From Limnomonas spitsbergensis (lineage: Eukaryota; Chlorophyta; Chlorophyceae; Chlamydomonadales): a stretch of 64,000 nucleotides of DNA. The stretch covers positions 1,364,001 to 1,428,000 of the forward strand of contig JAYJMM010000113.1 in assembly GCA_037349105.1 (NCBI GenBank). The letters are read 5' to 3'. This document shows, one piece after another, positions 55,664 through 64,000 of this stretch. The notes below the pieces were generated by a model that was given only the letters and a program-made list of their open reading frames with translations, did not search any database and was not told the origin of the DNA. The first letter of the stretch is position 1; each line of letters starts with the position of its first letter. The translations under genes were made by a program, and so were the position numbers.

Positions 55664-57243
55664 CGCAGCCCACGGCGCACCAGCCGCAGGAAACTGCGCG
55701 GCAGCTGCCAGCATGCAGAGGACTCCTCACTTGTACAGCATTTGCGGGGATCCTTACGGGGACGCTCCAGCTGGTACTGATGTGGCTCCTGCTGTCAATG
55801 TGTGTCCCGGGTGCGCAAGCCACCGGGCAAGGAGTACGAGGTGGAGGGTTCACAGCAAGCCAGGGGGCGTTTGTGTCCGGTCGGGTAGCGGCAGCAAAGC
55901 TTACATCTGGCTGGTTGCGCCCGCCAGCTGTCATCCCTATGGGGGATGCCAGCAGGGCTGGGGGCGCCTACAGCCAGCATGAGGACTGGCAACGCAGCAA
56001 CAGTACTGGCGAGGAAGCGCCGCCCGCGGAGGTCGACCCGCAGGCGGCGGAGATGATCGACATGTTCCAGCCGGGGGGAGTGGTGGAACCACCCTCGGAG
56101 TACGTCAAAACAAAGGAGGGGTGGCTGCTAGGCAAGCACCCTGACTTCACTGCGGAACAGCAGGAGAACCTTGAGCAGAGCCTCAGGGACCGCCAAGGAG
56201 CATTCGCTTACTCCATGGAGGATCTACCGGGCTACTGCGGCACGCAGGGAGTGGACACAATGTGCCTGCCGGTCCAGGCTGTTCGGACCATGGAGGCAGA
56301 GGGAGTGGTCCTTTTCGAGCCCTTTGGAGGTATGTGCTCAGGACTGGAAATGATCCTCAGGGCAGGTATCCCAGTGGTGCGGTATCTGTATGCTGATATC
56401 TGTCAGGAAGTGAGGGAGATAGCTGGGGGTCGCCTGGTGCAATTGCACAAGCGGTATCCCCAGTTGCTCCCAGTAAAAGCGTTTGATGATGCGTTCATAG
56501 CGCTGCCCCAAGATATGTATGCCATTACGGCGGAGCACCTCCAGGGGTCAGGCGCCCAGTACGGGCGCCAATGGTTCATGGTGGCAGGCTGGGAGTGCCA
56601 GGATCTCTCATCAGCAGGCAAGGGGCGTGGGCTCGCAAGGGAAAGAAGCAAGTCTTTCTTCCCGTTAGTCAAGCTGTTGGGCACGTTGCAAATCCTGCAG
56701 AGGCCTAGGCCGCCCGTATACCTGATTGAAAATGTAGCGATGCAGTTAAATCAGAGGAGCGCAAAGGCCAGTGTGGATGCTTTTCATGAGGTGTGCAGGG
56801 TCCTGGGGACAGCTGCACTGTTTGATGCGGTGCAGGTGGGGTCTTACGCCCACCGCACGCGAAACAATTGGGGAAACATCGCCCCATCAGCGGATATTGA
56901 GTATGTGATCTGTGCCTCAGAAAGGCCCCACGAGGGGGTCGTAGACGACATTCTGGACAAGGGCAGCAGGGCCCAAGTCGTCGCATGCCCAGACAATGGG
57001 GGGTATCGCATCAATGTGACAGGACAGCCCATGAGGGTGCTGCCCCGCTTGATGGAGACCCCCGCATCATATTCTTTCAGGAACGGGCAAAATGGGATGG
57101 TGTACAGGCACATGGGGGACATGCAGGAGCCCAATGCAAATGAACGTGAACGTGCCATGGGGTACGTTGTGGGGTCCACGATGCCAAGCCCAGACTTCCC
57201 AGAGGCTGCCAGGAGGGCAGCCCTGGGCAGGTGCATGGATTAA
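55597..57243 (+). pseudogene. Retroelement C5 cytosine-DNA methyltransferase
   Basis: Frame 1, 548 codons, no ATG at the frame start. Residues about 43-75 are hydrophobic and could span a membrane. Residues about 180-215 (LTAEQ-like lead-in ending AFAYSMEDLPGY) resemble the stretch just before a Ty3 reverse transcriptase. RT does not follow; C5 methyltransferase motifs do: motif I FEPFGGMCSGLE (56314), motif IV GWECQD with the catalytic Cys codon at 56596-56598, motif VI IENVA (56725), motif VIII-like RTRNNWGN (about 56860) and a motif X region ending GRCMD. Motif IV has Glu where Pro is nearly universal before the Cys. The enzyme would methylate cytosine in DNA. TAA at 57241 ends it, but the frame continues beyond. 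Confidence 0.8.
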
Positions 57244-57942
57244 TGGGCACTGGAAGCATGGCTCAATGTAGTACTTGAGTGTGCTAAAATCATACCAGGG
57301 GAAATGGTGCGCAGAGAACGGCTGCCGGGCCCGGACAGGGATCCCGCGCTTAGTGCAACATTAAAGTCCAGCCACTACGCCCTTGCTACAGCAGGAGACG
57401 CGTGCTCTGACAGTGGGGAAGTGGCCGCGTCATACAGGCAGTGCCTGGGAGAATCCGCTGCGGCAGATTGGGCCGACGCAGCGCAAGAACCAAGTGGGAA
57501 CACGCCTATGACAAAAGCAGATGCTGGCAGCGATGTGAACGGGGACAAAGGGGGTGAGAGAGACCCGCCAGTGTGTCCTGCAGGACCATTGGCCAGGGTG
57601 GATGGGTGGTCAGATGAGCCTGTGTTGCGGTATCTCCGCGAGAAAACACATGCTCCAGGAACAGAGCTAGGAGAACATACCAGGGTACAACGCAGGGCCG
57701 CTCCATTCCAGTGGGAATCAGAGAGGGGAGGAGTGCTGATGAGGCTCATGCCCGACGGTAGACGTTGCGTGGTGCCCAGGCCAGAGGACAGGCTAGCAGT
57801 GATCCAGGAGGCCCATGCTGGTACTAGCCATTTTGGCAGTCACCGCACGGCTTTCATGGTCATGGTCATGGCAACACTGGTCATGGTCATGGCAACACTG
57901 GTGGCGGGGGCTCGGAGCAGCAGTCAAGAAGGTGGTGCATGA
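57244..57942 (+). pseudogene. Retroelement integrase, N-terminal zinc-binding part
   Basis: Frame 1 continues straight on from the methyltransferase after one TAA (57241-57243), so the two were probably one polyprotein. The His pair of the integrase HHCC finger is visible (HAGTSHFG, about 57810-57835). The Cys pair (CGVC, about 57945) lies in frame 2. The frame is therefore broken between 57835 and 57910, within or next to a 21-bp tandem duplication. Confidence 0.65.
57858..57899 (+). repeat. 21-bp tandem duplication in the integrase region
   Basis: Two exact copies (57858-57878 and 57879-57899), each itself built on GGTCAT repeats, lie exactly where the integrase finger loses its frame. The length is a multiple of three, so the duplication alone does not cause the shift. 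Confidence 0.85.
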
Positions 57943-58399
57943 ATGTGGTGTGTGTGATAGGGTCAGGGTGTACAAATTCAATCACACACAGCCCGAACTG
58001 CACCCACTACCCATTGAGGGGTTGTTTTTCCGATGGGGAGTGGACCTGTGTGGACCATTCACGACCACTCACAGGGGCAATCGGTTTGTGATGGTGTGTG
58101 TGGAGCATTACTCCAAATGGGTGGAGTTGATCCCCATTCCAAGCAAGGCGTCTGATGTGACGGCCTTGGCTTTCTTTCAAAATGTAGTCGCAAGATTCGG
58201 GGGCTGCGCAGAGGTGGTGACAGACCAGGTAACAGAGTTCCAGGAAGAGTTCCATGACATGTTGCTGGACTGCTTCATTGATCACCGCACCACTTCTGCC
58301 AACCATCCCCAGGCAGACGGGCTGTCCGAGAGGGCTGTCCAGACCCTCAAGGCAGGCCTGCGTAAGTGCTGCGAAGAGGGCAGCAGCGACGAGTCCTAG
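57910..58399 (+). pseudogene. Retroelement integrase catalytic core (rve)
   Basis: Frame 2. After CGVC it shows the integrase core: first Asp in GVDLCGPF, second Asp in VVTDQVTEF and Glu in LSERAVQTLK, with the NHPQADGLSER context typical of Ty3 integrases. Integrase inserts element DNA into the genome. A TAG at 58397-58399 interrupts the frame, which then continues in phase. Gly is replaced by Val in the usual DQGTEF motif, another sign of decay. Confidence 0.8.
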
Positions 58400-59431
58400 G
58401 ACAAAATGGTGCCTTGGGTGGCCCTAGGCTGCCGCTGCTCGCCGCAGCAGGCCACGTGCATGGCGCCATATGAGGTCTTGTTTAGGCAGAGGCCCACCTT
58501 TCCATCCAGAGTGGGGGCGGACCTGTGGAACACAGCCAAGGTGGCAACGGTGGAGGAAGCGGCAGACCTGCTCTTGGCCAGAGTGGCCAGGATCAAGGAG
58601 GCACTGCCAATCGCGGGTGAGCATCTGAAAATTGCGCAGCACCGCGACAAGCTGCGTTATGCACGCATCCGTGGGGGAGGATACGTTCCCCAGGTCAGGC
58701 GCTTCGCAGAGGGAGATTACGTGTATGTGAGGTACTCATCAGAGCGCCGCAGCCTCGATCCCAAGGCTAGGCCTGAGAAACTAAGGGTGAAGAAGCTGGG
58801 GGCGACGGGAACCTTGGTTCTGGAGGGGGCAGATAGCCTCACAGTGACAGAGAACGCTGTCAACTGTTCTCCGTTCCACTTGCCCAACCTAAGGGGAGTG
58901 GTGGATTTCAGTGGAACCAGGCCCAATAACAGCCTGTCTTGCGAGGTGTGCCAGCTGCCTGATCGCGGGGAAGTGATGCTTTTGTGCGATGTCTGCAACA
59001 CAGGTTGGCACATGGGTTGCTTGGTAACAGCACTCGAAGAGGTGCCTGAGGGCGAGTGGTTGTGCCCAAGATGCACGCCTGAAGACGAAGGAGCTGGGCC
59101 CGCTGCGATAGCAGGGCCCGCTACGGAAGACCTCAGTGTGGTGGTCCAGGGGCGGCCTAGCCCAGCAGCTAGAGCGGCCGCTAGAGCAGGCCCGGAGTCC
59201 GATGTCATGGACAAGCCTGAGGTGGAAGTTATGGCCACCAACCCAGCAACGAGGCAAATGGAGCGGGGCATCGCAAGGCCAATGGCGAACGGGTTGTACG
59301 ACATCTCGTACACCACTGGCAGGGGAGAGGCCAATGTCACCCCGAGGGCAGTTGCGAGAAGGGCTAAGGTGGCCAAGGAAGCAGCAAGGGAGGAAGAAGA
59401 GTCAGCAATTGAAGGGTTTACTAAGGCCTAA
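58400..59431 (+). pseudogene. Retroelement integrase C-terminal region fused to a PHD finger
   Basis: In frame with the core. It begins with the integrase end (MAPYEVLFRQRP) and an SH3-like region (FAEGDYVYVRY, about 58710). A PHD finger at 58940-59074 has the full Cys4-His-Cys3 set (CEVC, CDVC, H-x2-C, CPRC). PHD fingers bind histone H3 tails, so fusion to integrase suggests chromatin-guided integration, analogous to a chromodomain. A low-complexity tail follows, ending at TAA 59429-59431. The call is strong; activity in this copy is unlikely. Confidence 0.8.
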
Positions 59432-60321
59432 AACTCAGGGAAGGCCGAGCCCAGAGCGGCAAGGCCGCTGAGCACTTGACGGTACCCACGCTGTAACCGG
59501 CAAGGAGCGGGCAAACGCATGCGTAGCAAAAGATACCTTCCGGCGCAGCGCGGCTTGTCCTAGTACCCGGCAGGCAGTGGGCCGGCGGCCAACGAGCCGA
59601 AGGCTGGAAATGCAAGATTGGGACTATGCTATGGCAGCGACGTAGTACAAATTTGTTTCTCAAGAACCGTAGCAGCAAGGCTGCGGTAGTACATACGCTG
59701 GAGACGATGGATGAAGAGAATTAGTCAATTCGTGTGATGATAACACAGCGGGGGGCAGGATCCCGCTGCTTCCGCGCAATTATTGCGCATTAGCAGCTGA
59801 GGCTCTGTGAAATTTTTCTTTTGAAGAAGGCCTGAACCAGGCAGATTTGATAAGACGATTTGAGCTTCTAAGTACATATTTTCCAGAAGTTTCTTTCAGT
59901 ACCACCCCTTTTTCCGGCTCCCCGCGCATGCCTGGAGGGCTTAACACTGGGGAGCGGGGGGCGAGTAAAGTAGTAAGGGCGGTACCCACGAGACAGGGAC
60001 ACCCAGACAGGCCCTAGACAGGAAGACTCTCCTACTAGGGCTGGGCCTTACAGTTATCCTGTTAACAGCTCTTGTATGTAGTACAAGGAGCCTGCGTGTA
60101 CGGCGCTGTACCGTATTTGTGAGTAGAGGACGCCTCTCTAAGGCGCCCTGTCCGGAGTTCACGGTATTTACCATATTATTGCAGTTACTGCTTTATGGTG
60201 CGACATGGGTCTTAGTTTCTTCTCTTCTCCCTTCTGATCTGTGGGGCGCCCTCGCGGCCAAGCAGGGTGAGATACGCTTGCTGCAGTGGGATTGTTGTTG
60301 AAGGCTAGTCTTTAGTGGAAC
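59432..60321. other. Unassigned region after the decayed retroelement
   Basis: No gene is supported. A purine run AGCGGGGGGCAGGA at about 59747-59760 could be the element's polypurine tract, but no TG-starting LTR can be recognised after it and no partner exists upstream. A small hairpin (CGCCT/AGGCG) lies near 60130-60145. Confidence 0.5.
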
Positions 60322-60549
60322 TCAGGTGTCGGACTTGGTCTTCTTTGCCTTCCCGGCCTTTCCTTTTGTGCTTTCCCCACCCATCTTCCTTTTGGTCCCG
60401 ATTCCCCCCCCCCCTCTCTTCTGAACAGTTGGGCGCCCACGCGGCAGAGCTTTGTGCGGGCCAAGAGGTGTAACGTAATTGACTGACCCTGGTATGGATG
60501 GCTGATATGAAGGTGTTACATCCTCATTGTGTTGGCTGACGGCATGCAT
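60322..60549 (-). CDS. Hypothetical short frame, Lys/Gly-rich end (75 aa)
   Basis: Minus-strand frame with an ATG at 60547-60549. The C-terminal half is rich in Lys, Gly, Ser and Thr (KRKMGGESTKGKAGKAKKTK), like a nuclear-protein tail or a last exon, but nothing else supports a gene. It could be a chance frame in pyrimidine-rich DNA. No family is recognised. Confidence 0.2.
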   Translation of the reverse strand: MHAVSQHNEDVTPSYQPSIPGSVNYVTPLGPHKALPRGRPTVQKRGGGGIGTKRKMGGESTKGKAGKAKKTKSDT

Positions 60550-60631
60550 CTTATTGCTGTGCCCATGACATCTTCACAAGCTTTCAAGATAACGTCAGCA
60601 TTATTACGATTCAGAGATATGCTACTGTTCA

Positions 60632-60832
60632 CATGATTAACATGTCACTAACGTTACAGCTTTGGGCCCTACTCAAAAAGTCTCGGCCGCGTGGGGCGTG
60701 GGCGCCCGACTGTCTGGTTGGGAGAAAAGGCCCACATGATTAACATGTCAATGACGTAACACCTGAAGCCATGCCCATAAAGGCTCGGCCGCGCGGGCGC
60801 CCATCTGTCCCGTTGGGGGCGGAAATAAACGG
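60632..60832 (+). repeat. Two diverged ~103-bp direct repeats with GGGCGCCC cores
   Basis: Both copies (about 60632-60734 and 60735-60832) begin CACATGATTAACATGTCA and later contain CTCGGCCGCG...GGGCGCCC and TCTG..GTTGGG. An inverted relative (CCCACGCGGC after GGGCGC) lies at about 60430-60445. Function is unknown; they could be degraded transposon ends or regulatory repeats. Confidence 0.6.
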
Positions 60833-61112
60833 CAAGAGGAGAAAAAAATGATCTAACATGTTTAGGGGCCTTTTTCAGGAAGATAACCAGGCCTTGTCCC
60901 CTTGGTTGAACTGATGACTTCATTGTTTGTGCTGGGCATAGGCATAGATGGACTACTGGACGACAGTACCCTCAGTTCACTCATACATATGTAAGATGGC
61001 AAACAAGATTTTGAGTCCCGCCAGGTGTAATATTTTATCAGTGGTACTCTGAAGTCCTCGCTTGTGAGCTCAAACCCTGCTCAAACCCTGCACCCTGAAA
61101 AATGCTTAATCC

Positions 61113-61604
61113 ATGCAGCCTGGAAAATTTGAACCATGTAACATCTTAAGTCTTAGACAACTTTCCATCCAGAATGCCGTAAAACGCCTTAGACTCCGCG
61201 CACCCCAAAAAAAAGTTTTTTTCCGTCGCGCACCTAAACAGAATTTAAAAACGGTTGCGCAGCGACGACATTTTAATTTGATTTACGCCGCGCAGCACGA
61301 ACTTTACTTTAACATCACTGAGAATAATTTAAATTTCCGTGCGCGCAGCACTTGCAGCCAGTACAGTGAAACTCAGTTAAAACTTCGTTTGATGCTAGCA
61401 GGGACAGCACACGGTCAGCAATACTCCGCGTACCGTAGTCGTCACCCTCCTCCTCCGCCGGTTCCTGGCCTCAGGAAACGTATGGCTATTAGGGCCCGAT
61501 GGGCTCAGTGGTACTACGTTACTTGGCAGTACACCCTGAGGTCTGCGGTTCGAAACCTGTCTATGTTCATTTACCGTGCCCCAGTGAAAACGTCTAGCAC
61601 TTAG
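61113..61604 (+). CDS. Hypothetical frame, 163 aa, probably not a gene
   Basis: An open frame from ATG 61113 to TAG 61602. The product is basic, with a Pro5 run, and matches no family I know. The DNA under it contains A/T homopolymers, GCGCACC repeats and a tRNA-like Pol III head, which argues against real coding. Kept only because the frame is long for AT-rich DNA. Confidence 0.15.
   Translation: MQPGKFEPCNILSLRQLSIQNAVKRLRLRAPQKKVFFRRAPKQNLKTVAQRRHFNLIYAAQHELYFNITENNLNFRARSTCSQYSETQLKLRLMLAGTAHGQQYSAYRSRHPPPPPVPGLRKRMAIRARWAQWYYVTWQYTLRSAVRNLSMFIYRAPVKTSST
61489..61575 (+). repeat. tRNA-like Pol III head (SINE-like)
   Basis: An A-box-like GGGCTCAGTGG (about 61499-61509) is followed about 40 bases on by a perfect B box, GGTTCGAAACC (about 61547-61557). 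Box spacing fits Pol III. The sequence does not fold into a proper tRNA: the acceptor and anticodon stems fail. A tRNA-derived SINE or tRNA relic is the best reading. A GCGCACCCCAAAA motif recurs nearby at 61197, 61878 and 61964. Confidence 0.5.
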
Positions 61605-61663
61605 TTAAATGTGCCCCGGGGAACGTCGTGAGCGGGCTACCCTACCAACTTGGATGAGCTGCT

Positions 61664-61813
61664 GTGGATCGAGTGATTCTCACGCCTCTTGCTTCGGCGG
61701 AGGATGAGTCTTTCTTCTTTCTGATACCCGAAATGTCAGCAGTCGTCAGCACCCGTCTCTGCCTCCAGGATCGAGCTTCGCAACGGGGACTGGCGTAAGG
61801 ATCACTCGACGGA
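61664..61813. repeat. Inverted repeat with ~20-bp arms
   Basis: GATCGAGTGATTCTCACGCC (about 61668) pairs with GGCGTAAGGATCACTCGA (about 61793), with two or three mismatches and a ~105-base spacer. It could be a miniature element or a hairpin RNA. An 18-bp perfect palindrome, TCGCGCGCTAGCGCGCGA, follows at 61829-61846. Confidence 0.6.
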
Positions 61814-61828
61814 TGTCAAATCAAACAG

Positions 61829-61846
61829 TCGCGCGCTAGCGCGCGA
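61829..61846. repeat. 18-bp perfect palindrome
   Basis: TCGCGCGCTAGCGCGCGA is its own reverse complement. It is an alternating purine-pyrimidine CG tract apart from the central CTAG, flanked by AT-rich DNA. No function can be assigned. Confidence 0.85.
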
Positions 61847-62291
61847 ATTTTTGTAAAAAATGCTGTTTTTAATTCATACCGCGCACCCCAAAAATAGTTA
61901 TTTGGGCACCTGACTGACGCTCCGCGCAGCGGCAATTTTTGAATTAATATTAGCGCAGCCATGTCCGCGCACCCCAATAATTATTTAATTACGAGCGGAG
62001 TCAAAGACGTTATACGGTATGTCAAATACTATCTGGCCTTGTGCACGAGGGACCTTCATGGCGTGCGCGCCATCAGCAAGCTCTCCGTAAGCTGCACAAG
62101 TAAAACCAATGCACCCCCATTAGGTCCCTTCCCATGCAGCCCTTGTGAGCCCTTCATGGAGTTGAAGCACTTCCGACAGGTCTTGGTCTTGTACACGGGC
62201 GGGGGCTGGCGCCCATTTCCCCCATTCCCCCATTTCCGCTTCCTTTCGGCTCTTGCAGCTGTTGCTGCCATCGGCCCTGCCAATCGCGGCC

Positions 62292-62625
62292 CCTGCCCAT
62301 ACAGATGCTGGCTGGGTCCTGCAAGCTGCGCCCCCTGCCCATACAGCTGCTAGCTGGCTCCTGCAAGTTGCGGCCCCTGCCCGTGCAGCTGCTGGCTGGC
62401 TCCTGCAAGTTGCGGCACCTGCCCATACAGCTGCTCGCTGGATCCTGCAAGCTTCGGCCCCTGCCCATACAGCTGCTGGCTGGCTCCTGCAAGTTGCGGC
62501 CTCTGCCCATACAGCTGCTGGCTGGCTCCTACGAGTTGCGGCCCCTGCCTAAGCAGCTGCTCGCTGGCTCCTGCAAGCTGCGGCTCCTGCCCATACAGCT
62601 GCTAGCTGGCTCCTGGAAGCATTTG
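62292..62625. repeat. 42-bp minisatellite, eight copies
   Basis: Copies start at 62292, 62334, 62376, 62418, 62460, 62502, 62544 and 62586 and vary by a few bases. The period is a multiple of three, so 14-residue peptide repeats appear in several frames on both strands (plus-strand examples read PAHTAAGWLLQVA). No frame is clearly coding. The block lies directly downstream, in the minus-strand sense, of the transposon-type relic. Confidence 0.9.
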
Positions 62626-62639
62626 CAAACATTTTTTGA

Positions 62640-63545
62640 AACATAACCCACCCATGCTTCACATGAAGCTTGTGGATATTCTCCAGAACCTCATGGCAGA
62701 AGATGCCGAAGTTGTGGTGTCCCCGGTTGATTCCAGCTTTCACGTTGACGTGCTCGAGATGCTCGCTAAGCAGATGGGCGGTGAGCTCCAACCCCACATG
62801 CCGGCCAGCCAGAAGTTCACCCAGGTAGCGGTGGGCACCCTCCAGCTGGCTGCTGGAACGGATCGGGCGATAGCGTGACAGGGGCAGTGAGTCGCCAGCC
62901 TTGTTGCCAGGGTCAATGATGTTGTACATCTGCTCCACAGGCCGAGGATCACAGATAAAGCCATCCTGAATGAGCTGGATGGTGTTCTGACGGACGCTCC
63001 TAGGTCAGCCAAGCAGGTGCTTGTCAATGGCACCCCCGCAGTGGACCTCGCTGCGCCCTCGAGCCAGGCCCACACCACCTCGATGTTGGCCTCCAGTTTG
63101 TGGGGCTGCTGATACCACACTGACTTCTGGATGAAGATCTGCTTTTAGTACCAATTGGCATGCTGCTGCCGGTGCAGCACACATTGCTCCAGCATCCACT
63201 TCTCATCGTCTTGCTGGTGCTGATGGAACAAAGCAACATCCTCCTCATGCAATTGGTAGAAGGCTTGGCTGAGTTTGGCCATGAGCTGGCTCAGCAAAGG
63301 CCAGTCCTTGGGCACCAGCCTCGTCCACAGCTGCTGGATGTGGAACACGTCCTCATGCAACTGGATGCCGGAGAACTGCCGCAGCCACGGAGCACCCAAA
63401 TGATGACTGTCCAGATACAGGTGTTTGATGCCACTGTCCCCTAGGTAGCGGCCAGCGATGCGCGCGATCTCCTCCTCCACCTCGTCAGGCGGCTGCGATT
63501 GTGTCAGGTACAGGGCGCCGAACTCCCCATGCCGCTGAAGCTTTT
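62640..63545 (-). pseudogene. Broken transposon-type gene with RGTSxLEG-like signature
   Basis: Minus-strand pieces read as one protein with damage. The first runs from about 63545 to a TAA at 63145-63147 and contains FHIQQLWTRLVPKDWPLLSQL. The same frame continues to about 63010, then a frameshift leads to the piece ending near 62640. That piece has RSSSQLEGAHRYLGELL and LTAHLLSEHLEHVNVKAG, which recalls the RGTSxLEGxHxxL...F.(W)N signature of a family widespread in algal and animal transposons (the one with a DUF6729-type domain, from memory). No ATG is visible at the upstream end. Family assignment is moderate; the decay is clear. Confidence 0.5.
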
Positions 63546-64000
63546 AAAGTCTCTATACGTTGTCTTAGTGATTTGCTGGTCTGGTTCTACCTTGCTAAGC
63601 GCCCATTTACGGAGAGTTTCGGACACTGTGTTATTCTGCCGATCGTCTTGAGGGCTGTCATCCTCCACTGCAGCCATACATGCTACGAAATGCCAATATA
63701 ATTACATAAAGGGACTCAGGGAACACTAGGAATGAGAAAAAACGGAGCAGGATCGGGCCAGAGAACTTCGTTCGTGAGGCCATCTTCATACACAACTTCG
63801 CTCGTGGCCTTGCCACGTCGGTTGGTAGCTTCACGCCTCGTTCACTTGACGCCGCCACGTCAGCAGGAACTTCGCTCGTCGTTCATTTGGATGCCCCGAG
63901 CCATACATCAAGCCCCCAAAAAATGGGGCCGTATATGTGTACCGTGTTTCGTGACTACATTTTATAAAGGAGCCGATCAACCAGGTTATCAAGCGGCCAC
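63546..64000. other. Unassigned terminal region
   Basis: No gene is supported. Between about 63756 and 63885, loose repeats of ACTTCGCTCGTGGCC and CCACGTCGG-like words occur at irregular spacing. A 66-codon minus-strand frame (63658-63858) overlaps them and looks accidental. Confidence 0.4.

Larger units (their letters stand above)
48125..59431 (+). mobile_element. Decayed LTR-type retroelement with C5 methyltransferase, integrase and PHD finger
   Basis: An 11.3-kb GC-rich block in which the plausible reading frame runs along the plus strand but moves between frames and meets many in-frame stops. The recognisable order is gag-like with CCHC, protease-like, further gag-like or unknown pieces with more zinc knuckles, a hydrophobic segment, C5 cytosine methyltransferase, integrase zinc finger, integrase core, PHD finger. 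Integrase makes this an LTR-type element. No LTR pair is visible, and the left edge abuts array unit 13 without a TG terminus, so the 5' end is probably lost. No RT motif (such as YxDD) was found. More than one element may be merged here. Confidence 0.75.

Noticed and set aside
55597..57243. Bacterial or phage origin for the C5 methyltransferase region (contamination)
   Set aside because: It shares a frame with a Ty3-type integrase and PHD finger, which are eukaryotic retroelement features, and sits next to eukaryotic repeats.
49600..58399. Reassigned TAG/TAA codons (as in some ulvophyte algae) to explain in-frame stops
   Set aside because: The intact chromovirus gag and pol use no TAA or TAG internally over about 2,050 codons, although Gln is common in both proteins; reassignment should have left some. 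The decayed element also has frameshifts, so decay explains it better.
61489..61575. Functional tRNA gene
   Set aside because: The A and B boxes fit, but the acceptor and anticodon stems do not form.

Overview
The window looks like repeat-dominated nuclear DNA of a eukaryote, most likely a green alga. I lean towards a prasinophyte such as Cymbomonas or a relative, from the flavour of the retroelement proteins, but no species-specific gene is visible. No ordinary housekeeping gene, rRNA or canonical tRNA gene was recognised. Almost everything is mobile-element or tandem-repeat sequence. I inferred the domains by reading motifs in translations; no database search was run.

Layout. (1) 2-6907, plus strand: a 5'-cut non-LTR retrotransposon (LINE). 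In order it has the end of an APE-type endonuclease, a reverse transcriptase, a PHD finger, an unidentified segment, an RNase H, a CCHC finger and a C-terminal PD...ExK nuclease-like motif. This is the dual-endonuclease layout known from Dualen/RandI elements. It carries one frameshift and two in-frame stops, and ends in a hairpin plus (TTTC)4. (2) 6908-48124: a head-to-tail array of about thirteen copies of a ~2.65-kb unit. Each unit holds a degraded hAT/DUF4371-like transposase segment and a cluster of CCGAA/TTCGG hairpins. The LINE cuts into the first unit. (3) 20835-28125, minus strand: an apparently intact Ty3/gypsy chromovirus inside unit 6. It has matching 182-bp LTRs, a 5-bp target duplication, gag and pol in one frame separated by a single TGA, a Dam-like methyltransferase segment at the start of pol, and a C-terminal chromodomain. 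(4) 28793-29520 and 32173-32901: two copies of a ~728-bp insert with AAAAAT target duplications, in adjacent units, so the array expanded after the insertion. (5) 48125-59431, plus strand: a GC-rich, heavily decayed LTR-type retroelement. It has gag-like and zinc-knuckle pieces, a protease-like motif, a C5 cytosine methyltransferase, an integrase and a PHD finger. No reverse transcriptase is visible. (6) 59432-64000: unassigned sequence with a tRNA-like Pol III head, inverted repeats, a 42-bp minisatellite and a broken transposon-type gene on the minus strand.

The common theme is that three unrelated retroelements side by side each carry chromatin or DNA-methylation modules: PHD in the LINE, Dam-like methyltransferase plus chromodomain in the chromovirus, and C5 methyltransferase plus PHD in the decayed element. 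That convergence, the dual-endonuclease PHD-bearing LINE and the unusual satellite are the most interesting aspects of the window.
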